Shown here: in pieces, positions 1 to 6,465 of the stretch | How positions within the stretch are numbered: the first letter of the stretch is position 1 | How the letters are laid out: each line of letters begins with the position of its first letter | DNA from: Azonexus sp. | GTDB taxonomy: Bacteria > Pseudomonadota > Gammaproteobacteria > Burkholderiales > Rhodocyclaceae | NCBI GenBank assembly: GCA_031285115.1 | Contig: JAITWU010000153.1 | Location: 1-6,465 of the forward strand | DNA length: 6,465 nt | Direction: 5' to 3' | Made by a program: the position numbers and the translations under genes | Notes under the pieces: model-generated | Told to the model about the DNA's origin: nothing | Database searches by the model: none | The model's input: the letters and a program-made list of their open reading frames with translations, nothing else

Positions 1-18
1 TGACTTCGCGCTCGCCTA

Positions 19-154
19 CCCCTCCACCATGCTGCGCATGGTCCCCCTCCCCATTGCTTCGCAACGGGGAGGAACTTGGAGCCACCGTGGTTTTCGATCA
101 TCCCTATTGGCGCAGCCAATGGGGAGGGGGACCACGCGCGGCGTGGTGGAGGGG
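19..154. repeat. Imperfect inverted-repeat element with nested hairpins (REP/BIME- or MITE-like)
   Basis: Positions 19-56 are the near-perfect reverse complement of 117-154: of 38 pairs, 35 are Watson-Crick, two are G-T (30/143 and 33/140) and one is a mismatch (38/135). Each arm also folds on itself. On the left, accatgc (26-32) pairs with gcatggt (36-42), and 46-57 pairs with 61-72 with one mismatch. On the right, 101-111 pairs with 115-125, and accacgc (131-137) pairs with gcgtggt (141-147). The arm differences at 30, 38, 135 and 143 convert a T-A pair into a C-G pair within the local hairpins, so both stay perfect. The layout resembles paired REP elements or a small non-autonomous transposon. 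I see no open reading frame in it, no clear target duplication and no canonical REP head motif, so the family is unassigned. Confidence 0.75.
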
Positions 155-329
155 GCAGAGGGGTGCAGATAACCAATTTACGGACAAATTCTTAATCGCC
201 GGTTCTATCAGTCATTGAGCGTTAAAAAATTTTGATGCTCTGGCCCTGTCTCCTCCCCTCAAGGAGCGGGGTTTTTGCGGCAAATCGTGTGAAAATGGCG
301 AGGTTAAGGGGTCTAAGGGGAAATCACAG
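155..329. other. Gene-free leader between the repeat element and gene 1
   Basis: This stretch is more AT-rich than the rest of the window, notably at 180-240. It includes an A/T run at 223-233 (taaaaaatttt), a weak terminator-like hairpin near 255-276, and the ribosome binding site of the next gene. The heptamer taagggg occurs twice, at 305-311 and 314-320. The second copy is placed correctly as a Shine-Dalgarno sequence for the start at 330. A promoter for gene 1 presumably lies here, but I could not find a convincing -35/-10 pair. Confidence 0.5.
255..276 (+). terminator. Weak candidate intrinsic terminator
   Basis: CCCC (255-258) can pair with GGGG (268-271), extended by C260-G266 across a T/C mismatch, with a short A/G loop, and is followed directly by five T residues (272-276). 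The stem is short and imperfect. An alternative pairing of ctcct (250-254) with aggag (262-266) competes with it. It could end transcription entering from the left, upstream of gene 1. The T run supports the call; the weak stem argues against it. Confidence 0.35.
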
Positions 330-1043
330 ATGTCGACAGAATTGCAAACCGCCTTTCAGCTATCGTCGCCCGCCGGAATCGTCGATACGCACCTGCTGCT
401 GATCCTGGTCGTCATGGTCGTGGCTGGGGCGCTCGGCGGCGTCGCCAACTACTTTCTGGCCGACCGCCCGGAGCAGGCGGGCCGCCGCGACTGGGTGAAG
501 TATCCGCTTCTCGGCGTCGTCGTGGCGCTGACGGCGCCCTTGTTCCTCAACATGATTTCCAGCACCCTGCTCGAAGGGGCGCGCACCCGGCCCGTCGATT
601 TCTTTACCTTTGCCGGTTTCTGCCTGATTTACGTGATTGCTGCGCGGCGTTTGATGGAAAACGTCGCCCAGCGCCTACTCAACCAGCTCGATCAGGTCCG
701 CCGCGAGGTGGGCAAATTGCAGCAGGAGAAACAGAAGGAAGAAGAAGCGCGCGTCGAATCGCCGGTTGTCGAAGAGCCGCGCGAGGTGCTGTCTTACAAC
801 GATGTCGAAATACTGCGCGCCTTGGCCGAAGAACGCTTCGTTTGCGGCAATCTCGCCGCCATTTGCGAGCGCACCGGCCAGGCCCGCGAGTTTGTCAGCC
901 ATCGCTTGACGGTGATGAAGGGCCTCGGTGTGATCGAAACCCGCATCAATGACAAAAACGTCCTGCACTGGGTGGTGTCGGCCCGTGGCAAGGCCGTGCT
1001 TGATGACATTCTGACCGCCCAGGATGACAGGAAATCCGCGTGA
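330..1043 (+). CDS. Three-helix membrane protein with coiled coil and C-terminal winged-helix-like domain (YEATS-associated type)
   Basis: The protein has 237 residues. Three hydrophobic segments lie at about 21-44, 57-80 and 91-105. They contain the string PLFLNMISS (70-78) and FAGFCLI (94-100), which I recognise from the small three-transmembrane proteins annotated as YEATS-associated helix-containing proteins. These are known from neighbourhoods of prokaryotic YEATS-domain proteins; their biochemical function is unknown to me. Residues 107-142 are charged, rich in Glu, Lys and Gln, and probably a coiled coil. Residues 154-228 look like a winged helix: helices around YNDVEILRAL and NLAAICERTG, a probable recognition helix near REFVSHRLTVMKGLG, then a strand pair ending in HWVVSARGKAVL. 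The fold resembles MarR/ArsR-type regulators, suggesting a membrane-anchored DNA-binding or protein-binding module. AAGGGG at 315-320 lies 9 bases before the ATG and supports this start. No YEATS gene is visible here. glmU follows 41 bases later. The coding call is firm; the function is inferred. Confidence 0.85.
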   Translation: MSTELQTAFQLSSPAGIVDTHLLLILVVMVVAGALGGVANYFLADRPEQAGRRDWVKYPLLGVVVALTAPLFLNMISSTLLEGARTRPVDFFTFAGFCLIYVIAARRLMENVAQRLLNQLDQVRREVGKLQQEKQKEEEARVESPVVEEPREVLSYNDVEILRALAEERFVCGNLAAICERTGQAREFVSHRLTVMKGLGVIETRINDKNVLHWVVSARGKAVLDDILTAQDDRKSA

Positions 1044-1084
1044 AACCCAAGCCGCTCGCCGGTCGCCAACACTAAAAAATCGCC

Positions 1085-2455
1085 ATGAATATCGTCATTC
1101 TCGCTGCCGGTCAGGGCAAGCGCATGTACTCCAACCTGCCCAAAGTGCTGCACCCGCTGGCGGGCAAACCGCTGGCCGGGCATGTCATCGACACGGCGCG
1201 CAGCCTTGGGCCGGAAAAACTGGTGGTCGTCTACGGCCACGGCGGCGATGTCGTCCGCGCCACGCTGGCCGCGCCCGACATTGCCTGGGCCGAACAGGCG
1301 CAGCAACTGGGCACCGGCCACGCCGTCGCCCAGGCTTTGCCGCATCTTGGTCCGGCGGCGCAGACGCTGGTGCTCTATGGCGACGTGCCGCTGACTACGG
1401 CGGCGACCTTGCAGCGCCTGTTGCACGCTGGCAGCGATGGTTTGGCGATTCTTACCGTCAATCTTGCCGATCCCGATGGTTATGGCCGCATCGTCCGCGA
1501 CGCGGCGGGCAAGGTCGTGCGCATCGTCGAGCAGAAGGATGCGACCGAAGCCGAGAAGAAAATCGGCGAGATCAACACCGGCATCATGGTCATGCCGACC
1601 GCCCGTCTGGCGGACTGGATGAGCCGCCTGAAAAACGACAACGCCCAGGGCGAGTATTACCTGACTGACATCGTCGCCCTCGCCGTTGCCGAAGGCTTGC
1701 CGGTGCGCACCGCGCAGCCGCAGGGCGAGTGGGAGGTGCTCGGTGTCAACAGCAAGGTGCAACTGGCCGAGCTTGAGCGCCAGCACCAGCGCAATCTGGC
1801 CGGGCAGTTGCTCGTCGCCGGGGTGCGTCTGGCTGATCCCGAACGGATCGACATTCGCGGCGAATTGAAGCATGGCCGCGATGTCGCCATCGACGTCGGC
1901 TGCGTTTTTGAAGGCCAGGTCGAACTGGCCGATGCCGTCGAGGTTGGCCCCTACTGTGTGCTGAAAAACGTCAAGGTCGGCGCTGGCGCGCGCATTGCGG
2001 CTTTTTGCCATTTCGAGGACGCCGTGATTGGCCCGGATGGCGTGCTCGGCCCCTATGCGCGGCTGCGGCCTGGCACGGAACTGGGGCCAGCAGTCCATAT
2101 CGGCAATTTTGTCGAAATCAAAAAGAGCGTTTTCGGCGCTCAATCCAAGGCCAACCATCTCGCCTACATCGGCGACGCCGAAATCGGCGAGCGGGTCAAT
2201 ATCGGTGCGGGCACGATCACCTGCAATTACGACGGGGCCAACAAATTCAAGACCATCATCGAGGACGACGCCTTTATTGGTTCCGACAGCCAACTGGTCG
2301 CCCCGGTGCGCGTTGGCCGTGGCGCAACGCTCGGCGCGGGCACGACCTTGAGCCAGGACGCCCCGGCTGAGGCGCTGACCCTGTCGCGCGTCCGGCAGAT
2401 GACCCTGAGCGGCTGGCAGCGCCCGAAAAAACAGACTCAGAAAGTAGAAAAGTAA
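1085..2455 (+). CDS. glmU: Bifunctional GlmU: N-acetylglucosamine-1-phosphate uridyltransferase / glucosamine-1-phosphate acetyltransferase
   Basis: This cytoplasmic enzyme makes UDP-GlcNAc in two steps: acetyl-CoA-dependent acetylation of glucosamine-1-phosphate (C-terminal domain), then uridylyl transfer from UTP (N-terminal domain). The product feeds peptidoglycan and lipopolysaccharide synthesis. The protein has 456 residues, the same length as the E. coli enzyme. The N-terminal Rossmann-like domain carries LAAGQGKRM (6-14) and Lys20 for nucleotide binding, QQLGTGHA (73-80), the metal-binding Asp100 in YGD, and Asn222 in GVNS. The C-terminal left-handed beta-helix (from about 245) shows Arg328, Lys346, catalytic His358, Tyr361 and Asn372, all offset by five from E. 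coli numbering, plus [13 protein letters not shown] (372-384). The basic tail is usual. An in-frame TAA at 1073-1075 makes ATG 1085 the start. The Shine-Dalgarno sequence is poor, so translation may be weak or depend on upstream flow. The stop overlaps the next gene's ATG by one base, implying coupling. glmS, a common neighbour, is not in the window. Confidence 0.98.
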   Translation: MNIVILAAGQGKRMYSNLPKVLHPLAGKPLAGHVIDTARSLGPEKLVVVYGHGGDVVRATLAAPDIAWAEQAQQLGTGHAVAQALPHLGPAAQTLVLYGDVPLTTAATLQRLLHAGSDGLAILTVNLADPDGYGRIVRDAAGKVVRIVEQKDATEAEKKIGEINTGIMVMPTARLADWMSRLKNDNAQGEYYLTDIVALAVAEGLPVRTAQPQGEWEVLGVNSKVQLAELERQHQRNLAGQLLVAGVRLADPERIDIRGELKHGRDVAIDVGCVFEGQVELADAVEVGPYCVLKNVKVGAGARIAAFCHFEDAVIGPDGVLGPYARLRPGTELGPAVHIGNFVEIKKSVFGAQSKANHLAYIGDAEIGERVNIGAGTITCNYDGANKFKTIIEDDAFIGSDSQLVAPVRVGRGATLGAGTTLSQDAPAEALTLSRVRQMTLSGWQRPKKQTQKVEK

Positions 2456-2850
2456 TGGATGCCTGGTTTCTCCTTTTTGTTTTTACCATCGCCATCGGCA
2501 TCGCCGCTGGCGGCGCTTTGGCGCTGGCTGGCTACATCGGCCTTTTGCCAGCCTCCCTCAATTTCGGCTGGCGCAACTGGCTGCCAGCGACGAGCGGCGT
2601 GCTGGCCTTGGTTGCCGGTTATTTCGCCAGCCAACTGCCATTTCTCGATTTCAATTGGCGGCTCTGGGGCGGGGTCACTGCGCTGCTGGCGACCGTCGGG
2701 CCGCTGTGGTTCGCCTGGCGGAATCGGAGCGAGTTCGCCAAGCCCGGCAAGCAATTGCTGATCGGCGCGCTGTTGCTGGTCGCTGCCATCGGGCTGCTGT
2801 ATGGCGCGGGGCCGCATTTCATCGAGCGCATGGCCGCCGGAATCAAATGA
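2455..2850 (+). CDS. Small four-helix membrane protein, function unknown
   Basis: I do not recognise this 131-residue protein. It is very hydrophobic, with four likely membrane segments at about 4-31, 42-62, 69-88 and 100-118. They are linked by short loops rich in Trp and Arg (GWRNW at 38-42, FNWRLW at 66-71, FAWRNRSEF at 86-94). No cleavable signal peptide or catalytic motif is apparent. The helix loops and basic patches (WRNR 88-91, KPGK 96-99) suggest an inner-membrane protein. Its ATG shares one base with the glmU stop codon (TAATG), so it is probably translated by coupling to glmU. The EF-G-like gene begins 35 bases after its stop. Codon use and high third-position GC match the neighbours, and the tight overlap supports a real gene. 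A link to cell-envelope synthesis would rest only on its position beside glmU. Confidence 0.82.
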   Translation: MDAWFLLFVFTIAIGIAAGGALALAGYIGLLPASLNFGWRNWLPATSGVLALVAGYFASQLPFLDFNWRLWGGVTALLATVGPLWFAWRNRSEFAKPGKQLLIGALLLVAAIGLLYGAGPHFIERMAAGIK

Positions 2851-2885
2851 TTTAGCCTGTTTCACCCATACTTTTGGAGAGCATG

Positions 2886-4937
2886 ATGTCGCAAAACACG
2901 ATTGAAAAGCTGCGTTCCGTCGCCCTGGTCGGCCACGGCGCCGCCGGTAAAACCTCGCTCGCCGAGGCGCTGCTCCAGGCCACCGGAGCCATTGCCGCCC
3001 GTGGCAGTATCGAAAAAGGCAGCACCGTCTGCGATTTCGACCCGCAGGAGAAAGAAGCCGGTCACTCGCTGTATTCGGCGGTGGTCGGTTTCGACCATGA
3101 AGACACCCACATTCACCTGATCGACACGCCGGGCTACCCGGATTTCGCCGGGCAGTCGATTGCCGCGCTGGCTGGCGTCGATACGGCGCTGATCGTCATC
3201 AACGCCCAGACCGGCGTCGAACTGATGACCGAGCGCATGATGCGCTACGCCGCCGAGCGCCGTCTGTGCCGGATGCTGGTCATCAACAAGATCGACGCCG
3301 AAAACCTCGATCTGCCCGGCCTCGTTGCCGACATCCGCGAACGCTTCGGCACGGCGTGCATGATCCTCGACCTGCCCGCGCACGGCGGCGCTGATGTCGT
3401 CGAAGTGCTTGAACACGACGCTGGCGACGCCGATTTCGCTTCCGTCGCCGCCGCCCACCGCGCCTTGATCGACCAGATTGTCGAAGAAGACGAAGACCTG
3501 CTTACCCGCTATCTCGAAGACGGCGCTGACCCGAGCGCCGCCGACCTCCATGCGCCGTTTGAAAAGGCGCTGCGCGAAGGGCATCTGATTCCCATCCTCT
3601 TCGTTTCGGCCAAAACCGGCGCGGGCATCCCGCAACTTCTGCACGCCCTGGCTTCGCTCGCCCCCAACCCGGCGGAAGGCAATCCGCCGCCCTTCTACAA
3701 AGGCGAGCCAGGCGGCGCGGTCGAAGCCTTCGCCGCCCAGCCGGATGCCGCCAAACATGTGCTGGCTCACGTTTTCAAAATCGTCGTCGACCCCTATCTC
3801 GGCAAAATCGGCGTTTTCCGCGTCCATCAAGGCACGCTGAGGAAGGACATGCAACTGTTCGTCGGCGACGGCAAGCGGCCCTTCAAAGTTGCTCATCTCT
3901 ACCGCTTGCAGGGCAAGGAGACGGTCGAAGTCGAGCAACTGCTGCCGGGCGACATCGGCGCTATTGCCAAGGTCGATGAAATCGCCTTCGACAGTGTGCT
4001 GCACGATTCGCACGACGAAGATCACATTCATCTGACGCCGCTCGAATTCCCCCGTCCGATGGCCGGGCTGGCCGTGGAGACGCGCAAGAAGGGCGACGAG
4101 CAGCGCCTCTTTGACATTCTCGGCAAACTGGCGATGGAAGACCCGACCTTCGTCGTCGAGCGTCACCCGACCAGCAACGAGACGGTCATTCGCGGCCTCG
4201 GTGAAATTCACCTCAAAGCCAAGCTGGAAAAAATGGCCAGTCAGTTCAAGCTCGAAGTCGACACCCAGCCGCCGCGCATCCCCTACCGCGAAACCATCAC
4301 CGCCCCGGCGGAAGCCATGTACCGGCACAAAAAGCAGTCGGGCGGCGCGGGCCAGTTTGGCGAAGTGCATCTGCGCATCGAGCCGAAAGAGCGCGGCGAG
4401 GGCTTTGAATTCGTCGATGCCGTCAAGGGCGGCGTCATTCCCGGTGTTTTCATGGCCGCCGTTGAGAAAGGCATCCGTCAGGGTCTGGCGGGCGGCGTCG
4501 TCGCCGGTCATGAAGTCGAAGACCTCAAAGTCACGGTGTTCGACGGCAAAACCCACGCCGTCGACGGCAAGGAAGTGGCCTTCACCATCGCTGGCCGCAA
4601 AGCCGTGATCGAAGCCATCAGGAACGCCCGGCCCATCGTTCTGGAGCCGATCGTCACGATCGAAATCATCGTCCCCGAAGCCAGCATCGGCGACCTCACC
4701 GGCGATCTTTCCAGCCGTCGCGGCCACATCACCGGCACCGACAGCCGTGGCCACGGCCAGGCGGCAATCAGCGGCGAAGTCCCGCTCGCCGAATTGAACG
4801 ACTACCAGTCGCGCCTCAAATCGCTGACCGGCGGCCAGGGCAGCTACAGCATCGAATTCGCCCGCTACGCCGCCGTCCCGCCCAATGTCCAGCAACAACT
4901 GGCGAGCCGCTTCCAGTTGCACGACGAGGATGAGTGA
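2886..4937 (+). CDS. fusA: Elongation factor G-like translational GTPase (EF-G2 type paralogue)
   Basis: The protein has 683 residues, against about 700 for canonical EF-G. From the ATG at 2886: P-loop GHGAAGKT (16-23), G3 DTPGYPDF (80-87), G4 NKID (134-137) and G5 SAKTG (241-245). Domain II begins near 290, domain III near 388. Domain IV carries HKKQSGGAGQFGEV (481-494), GGVIPGVF and the conserved tip His557. Domain V has PEASIGDLTGDLSSRRGHI. All five EF-G domains are thus present, consistent with a ribosome-dependent GTPase that could promote translocation. Two GTPase positions differ from canonical EF-G: the catalytic His of DTPGH is Tyr84, and the switch I Thr of RGIT is Ser61 (AGHS). DxPGY also occurs in Thermus EF-G2, so this is probably the EF-G2 paralogue, with the housekeeping fusA elsewhere beside tuf; the symbol is family-level. 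The start is 2886 or 2883 (ATGATG), with GGAGA at 2876-2880 as ribosome binding site. An upstream in-frame TTG at 2874 is less likely because it would overlap that site. The sensor gene begins 3 bases after the stop. Confidence 0.93.
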   Translation: MSQNTIEKLRSVALVGHGAAGKTSLAEALLQATGAIAARGSIEKGSTVCDFDPQEKEAGHSLYSAVVGFDHEDTHIHLIDTPGYPDFAGQSIAALAGVDTALIVINAQTGVELMTERMMRYAAERRLCRMLVINKIDAENLDLPGLVADIRERFGTACMILDLPAHGGADVVEVLEHDAGDADFASVAAAHRALIDQIVEEDEDLLTRYLEDGADPSAADLHAPFEKALREGHLIPILFVSAKTGAGIPQLLHALASLAPNPAEGNPPPFYKGEPGGAVEAFAAQPDAAKHVLAHVFKIVVDPYLGKIGVFRVHQGTLRKDMQLFVGDGKRPFKVAHLYRLQGKETVEVEQLLPGDIGAIAKVDEIAFDSVLHDSHDEDHIHLTPLEFPRPMAGLAVETRKKGDEQRLFDILGKLAMEDPTFVVERHPTSNETVIRGLGEIHLKAKLEKMASQFKLEVDTQPPRIPYRETITAPAEAMYRHKKQSGGAGQFGEVHLRIEPKERGEGFEFVDAVKGGVIPGVFMAAVEKGIRQGLAGGVVAGHEVEDLKVTVFDGKTHAVDGKEVAFTIAGRKAVIEAIRNARPIVLEPIVTIEIIVPEASIGDLTGDLSSRRGHITGTDSRGHGQAAISGEVPLAELNDYQSRLKSLTGGQGSYSIEFARYAAVPPNVQQQLASRFQLHDEDE

Positions 4938-4940
4938 GCG

Positions 4941-6041
4941 GTGAACGATCAGCATGGCGATGCCCCAGGCCAGCCAGCGGCGGCCAAGGCATCCGGCGCG
5001 GCGGCGGGAAATGGCGACGATATTGTCGCCCTGCGGCAGCTCGTCATCGGGGTGATCGTCTTTTTTGTCCTGACCGGCGGACTGGCGACGATGATTTTCG
5101 ACTACGCCAACAGGAGTATTGCCGAATCGCTCGGGCGCGACACCGCCAAGCGTCAGGCGCAGTTTGACCATGAGCGCATCGTCAATCTGTTGCAGACCGA
5201 TCTGACGCTGGCCCGCCGTCTTGCCGATTCACCGCTGCTCCTCAAATGGGCGCTCGACGAAAACAACCCGGCGCTCAAACGCGCCGCGCTGGCCGAACTG
5301 GAAAGCTACCGTCACTATTTTCGCGGCGGCAGTTACTTCTTCATCCCCCGCGCCAGCGGCAATTACTACCATAACGACGAAAACAACACCTATCCCGGCG
5401 GCGGTCTGGCCCAGGTGATCCTGCCGGGCAAGGTCGAACATGCGTGGTATTTCGCGGCAATCGACAATCCGGAGCAGGTTCAGTTGAACGTCGACCGCAA
5501 TCCGGCGCTGGCCCGAACCAACGTCTGGATCAACATCCAGATGCGCCACTACGATCAGGTCGTGGCGATGGTTGGCAGCGGCATTGATCTCAACGAATTT
5601 ACGCGAACGGTGGCGACCTCGACCGCATCCGGCGCTTACGGGATACTGGCCAGCGCCGATGGGGCCATCCAGATTCACCCCGACACCTCATTGATCGACT
5701 TCAATTCCGGCGCCAAGCGCCCGAATCTGCGGCACACCATCTTTGACCTCCTCGCCAGCGACAATGAACGGCGGCAACTGCGCGAGAGCTTTGACCGCCT
5801 GCGGCGCGGAAGCAGTTCAGTCGAAGTGCTGCGCCTGACCATCGCGGGCCATGCCAAACTGGTCGGCGTAGACTATGTCAAAGAAATCGGCTGGTTCAAT
5901 CTGGCCCTTGTCGATACGGCGCAACTGATCCGCAACCGGGAGTTTTTTACACTCGGCCTGCTGATCGGCGGCGCGCTGCTGCTGATCGTGCTGGTCGTTT
6001 TAACACCATTCGCCCAAAAGCTGCTCCGGCCTTCGCGTTAG
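4941..6041 (+). CDS. Membrane-bound Cache-type sensor protein lacking its output domain (truncated)
   Basis: The reading frame encodes 366 residues. A polar, Ala/Gly-rich N-terminus (1-30) precedes a membrane helix at about 33-55, a periplasmic region at 56-331 and a second helix at about 335-354. The periplasmic part resembles double-Cache ligand sensors: an initial long helix (about 60-105), RHYFRGGSYFFI (124-135), HAWYFAAID (167-175), NVWINIQMR (194-202) and VGSGIDLNEF (211-220). In betaproteobacteria such sensors normally continue after the second helix into HAMP, PAS, GGDEF, kinase or chemoreceptor modules. Here the frame stops about 12 residues after the helix (TPFAQKLLRPSR), so nothing remains to transmit a signal. 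I could not recover an output domain in the other plus-strand frames before 6072. The GTG start lies 3 bases after the EF-G stop; no in-frame ATG is nearer than residue 51 and that would remove most of the first helix. The ligand is unknown. Truncation may be real or linked to the adapter junction 32 bases downstream. Confidence 0.82.
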   Translation: MNDQHGDAPGQPAAAKASGAAAGNGDDIVALRQLVIGVIVFFVLTGGLATMIFDYANRSIAESLGRDTAKRQAQFDHERIVNLLQTDLTLARRLADSPLLLKWALDENNPALKRAALAELESYRHYFRGGSYFFIPRASGNYYHNDENNTYPGGGLAQVILPGKVEHAWYFAAIDNPEQVQLNVDRNPALARTNVWINIQMRHYDQVVAMVGSGIDLNEFTRTVATSTASGAYGILASADGAIQIHPDTSLIDFNSGAKRPNLRHTIFDLLASDNERRQLRESFDRLRRGSSSVEVLRLTIAGHAKLVGVDYVKEIGWFNLALVDTAQLIRNREFFTLGLLIGGALLLIVLVVLTPFAQKLLRPSR

Positions 6042-6072
6042 AGCGGTTTCGTTTTACATGCGCACATACGCC

Positions 6073-6094
6073 AGATCGGAAGAGCACACGTCTG
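6073..6094 (+). other. Illumina TruSeq adapter remnant (assembly artefact)
   Basis: Twenty-two consecutive bases match the TruSeq adapter, beginning AGATCGGAAGAGCACACG and ending TCTG. The match stops at 6094: the adapter would continue AACTCC, but the window reads CGCGGA. Translated, it yields the well-known contaminant peptides RSEEHTS (plus strand) and VLFRS (minus strand). By orientation, the ligated genomic insert lies to the left, ending at 6072, and the DNA to the right is joined to an internal adapter base. It is not biological sequence and marks a probable chimeric join. Confidence 0.96.
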
Positions 6095-6465
6095 CGCGGA
6101 GGCTCGGCCAGCATGTGCCGCAAGCGCCTCCAGTTGTCGACCGCCACGGTCAAACTCAGCAGTGGCGCAATACTGCGACACAGCAGACTGAGCATCAACT
6201 CGGTTTCACGCCACGGACAGCTTGCCCTTGTCTGCAAACCACGACATTTCGTACCCCCAGGGGGAAACGCGCTCGGCATGAGCCATCATGCGAGCGATCA
6301 GCAGGGCTACCAGCAGCTTGCCCTGGAGCCAACTTCGCGCCGCGCGCGCATCGTGTTTTTTCAGATGCCCCAGTTCAATCAAGGACTTCAGGCGCGTGAA
6401 CTCCAACTCGATTTGCCAGCGCAATCGGTAGGTCTCCATCACCTGGACTGCCGTGATGTCAGTGG
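6095..6465 (-). pseudogene. IS4-family transposase, C-terminal fragment, frameshifted and cut by the window edge
   Basis: Read on the minus strand from the window edge, the frame opens with TDITAVQ and gives YRLRWQIELEFTRLK, a perfect Y-(2)-R-(3)-E-(6)-K signature of IS4-family DDE transposases that includes the catalytic Glu. It continues through LIELGHLKKHDARAARSWLQ, a typical C-terminal region, and stops at 6206-6208. Family members usually go on with a segment like PWRETELMLSLL and end near LAEPPRRR. That segment is present in the other frame, from about 6216 down to 6095 (PWRE to LAEPP). One extra base, or two lost bases, between about 6216 and 6250 would explain it, so this is either a decayed copy or a sequencing error. 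The N-terminal part lies beyond 6465. The last few codons and the terminal inverted repeat are missing because the adapter sequence begins there. Confidence 0.85.
6095..6465 (-). mobile_element. Partial IS4-family insertion sequence (3' end of transposase only)
   Basis: The identification rests on the transposase signature. Neither terminal inverted repeat nor a target duplication can be seen: one end is outside the window and the other is replaced by adapter sequence at 6094. The placement next to the sensor gene is therefore unsupported. Multicopy insertion sequences are typical places for short-read contigs to break. Confidence 0.75.

Noticed and set aside
19..154. CRISPR array or tRNA-like element
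   Set aside because: There is only one inverted pair and no regularly spaced direct repeats, and no anticodon or T-loop consensus. The hairpin arrangement fits an intergenic palindromic repeat better.
213..245. Possible promoter around ttgagc and the A/T run
   Set aside because: No acceptable -10 hexamer lies 16-18 bases from the ttgagc at 214-219, so a promoter cannot be supported by eye.
794..2293. A 499-codon open frame on the minus strand opposite gene 1 and glmU
   Set aside because: It is antisense to glmU, which is certain, and it spans two genes. No recognisable motifs are seen, so it is a codon-bias shadow.
2862..5171. A 769-codon open frame on the minus strand opposite the EF-G-like gene
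   Set aside because: It lies antisense to a gene with clear family motifs, its translation is low-complexity in character (many Asp, Val, Gly, Phe and His) with no recognisable domain, and such long antisense frames are common in GC-rich DNA with strong codon bias.
5947..6279. A minus-strand open frame of 110 codons from the transposase through the adapter into the sensor gene
   Set aside because: Only its middle part (PWRE to LAEPP) is genuine transposase. The remainder translates adapter and the antisense of the sensor, so it is chimeric.
6058..6399. A plus-strand open frame of 113 codons across the adapter
   Set aside because: It runs through the adapter (RSEEHTS) and antisense to the transposase, so it is an artefact.

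Overview
The window is about 6.5 kb of GC-rich bacterial DNA. The glmU sequence, the EF-G-like factor and the large periplasmic sensor all suggest a betaproteobacterium, plausibly of the Rhodocyclales. That placement rests on remembered family resemblance, not on a search. Five genes lie head to tail on the plus strand, followed by a fragment of an insertion sequence on the minus strand.

Layout. Positions 1-329 hold no gene. They contain a 136-base inverted-repeat element at 19-154 that folds into several hairpins, a weak terminator-like hairpin near 255-276, and a good ribosome binding site for the first gene. Gene 1 (330-1043) encodes a three-helix membrane protein with a coiled coil and a winged-helix-like C-terminus. 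Its N-terminal part resembles the small three-helix membrane proteins described beside prokaryotic YEATS-domain proteins. Next come full-length glmU (1085-2455), whose product makes UDP-GlcNAc for peptidoglycan and LPS, a four-helix membrane protein of unknown function (2455-2850, overlapping the glmU stop), an EF-G-like translational GTPase of the EF-G2 type (2886-4937), and a membrane sensor with a Cache-type periplasmic domain (4941-6041). The sensor ends just after its second membrane helix and has no output domain.

The spacing (1-base overlap, 35 bases, 3 bases) suggests that glmU, the membrane gene, the EF-G-like gene and the sensor are co-transcribed. Gene 1 is only 41 bases upstream and may belong to the same unit. 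I see no obvious functional thread joining all of them.

The most important observation concerns data quality. Positions 6073-6094 are a 22-base exact match to the Illumina TruSeq adapter. DNA to the left (sensor) and to the right (IS4-family transposase C-terminus, minus strand, apparently frameshifted) is therefore probably joined artificially. The adjacency of sensor and transposase should not be read as biology, and the truncated sensor may have the same origin. The most interesting biological structure is the inverted-repeat element at the left end: its two arms differ by a compensatory base-pair change that preserves the local hairpins. I found no convincing undescribed system. The nearest candidates are the gene 1 architecture and the EF-G2 paralogue with altered GTPase motifs.
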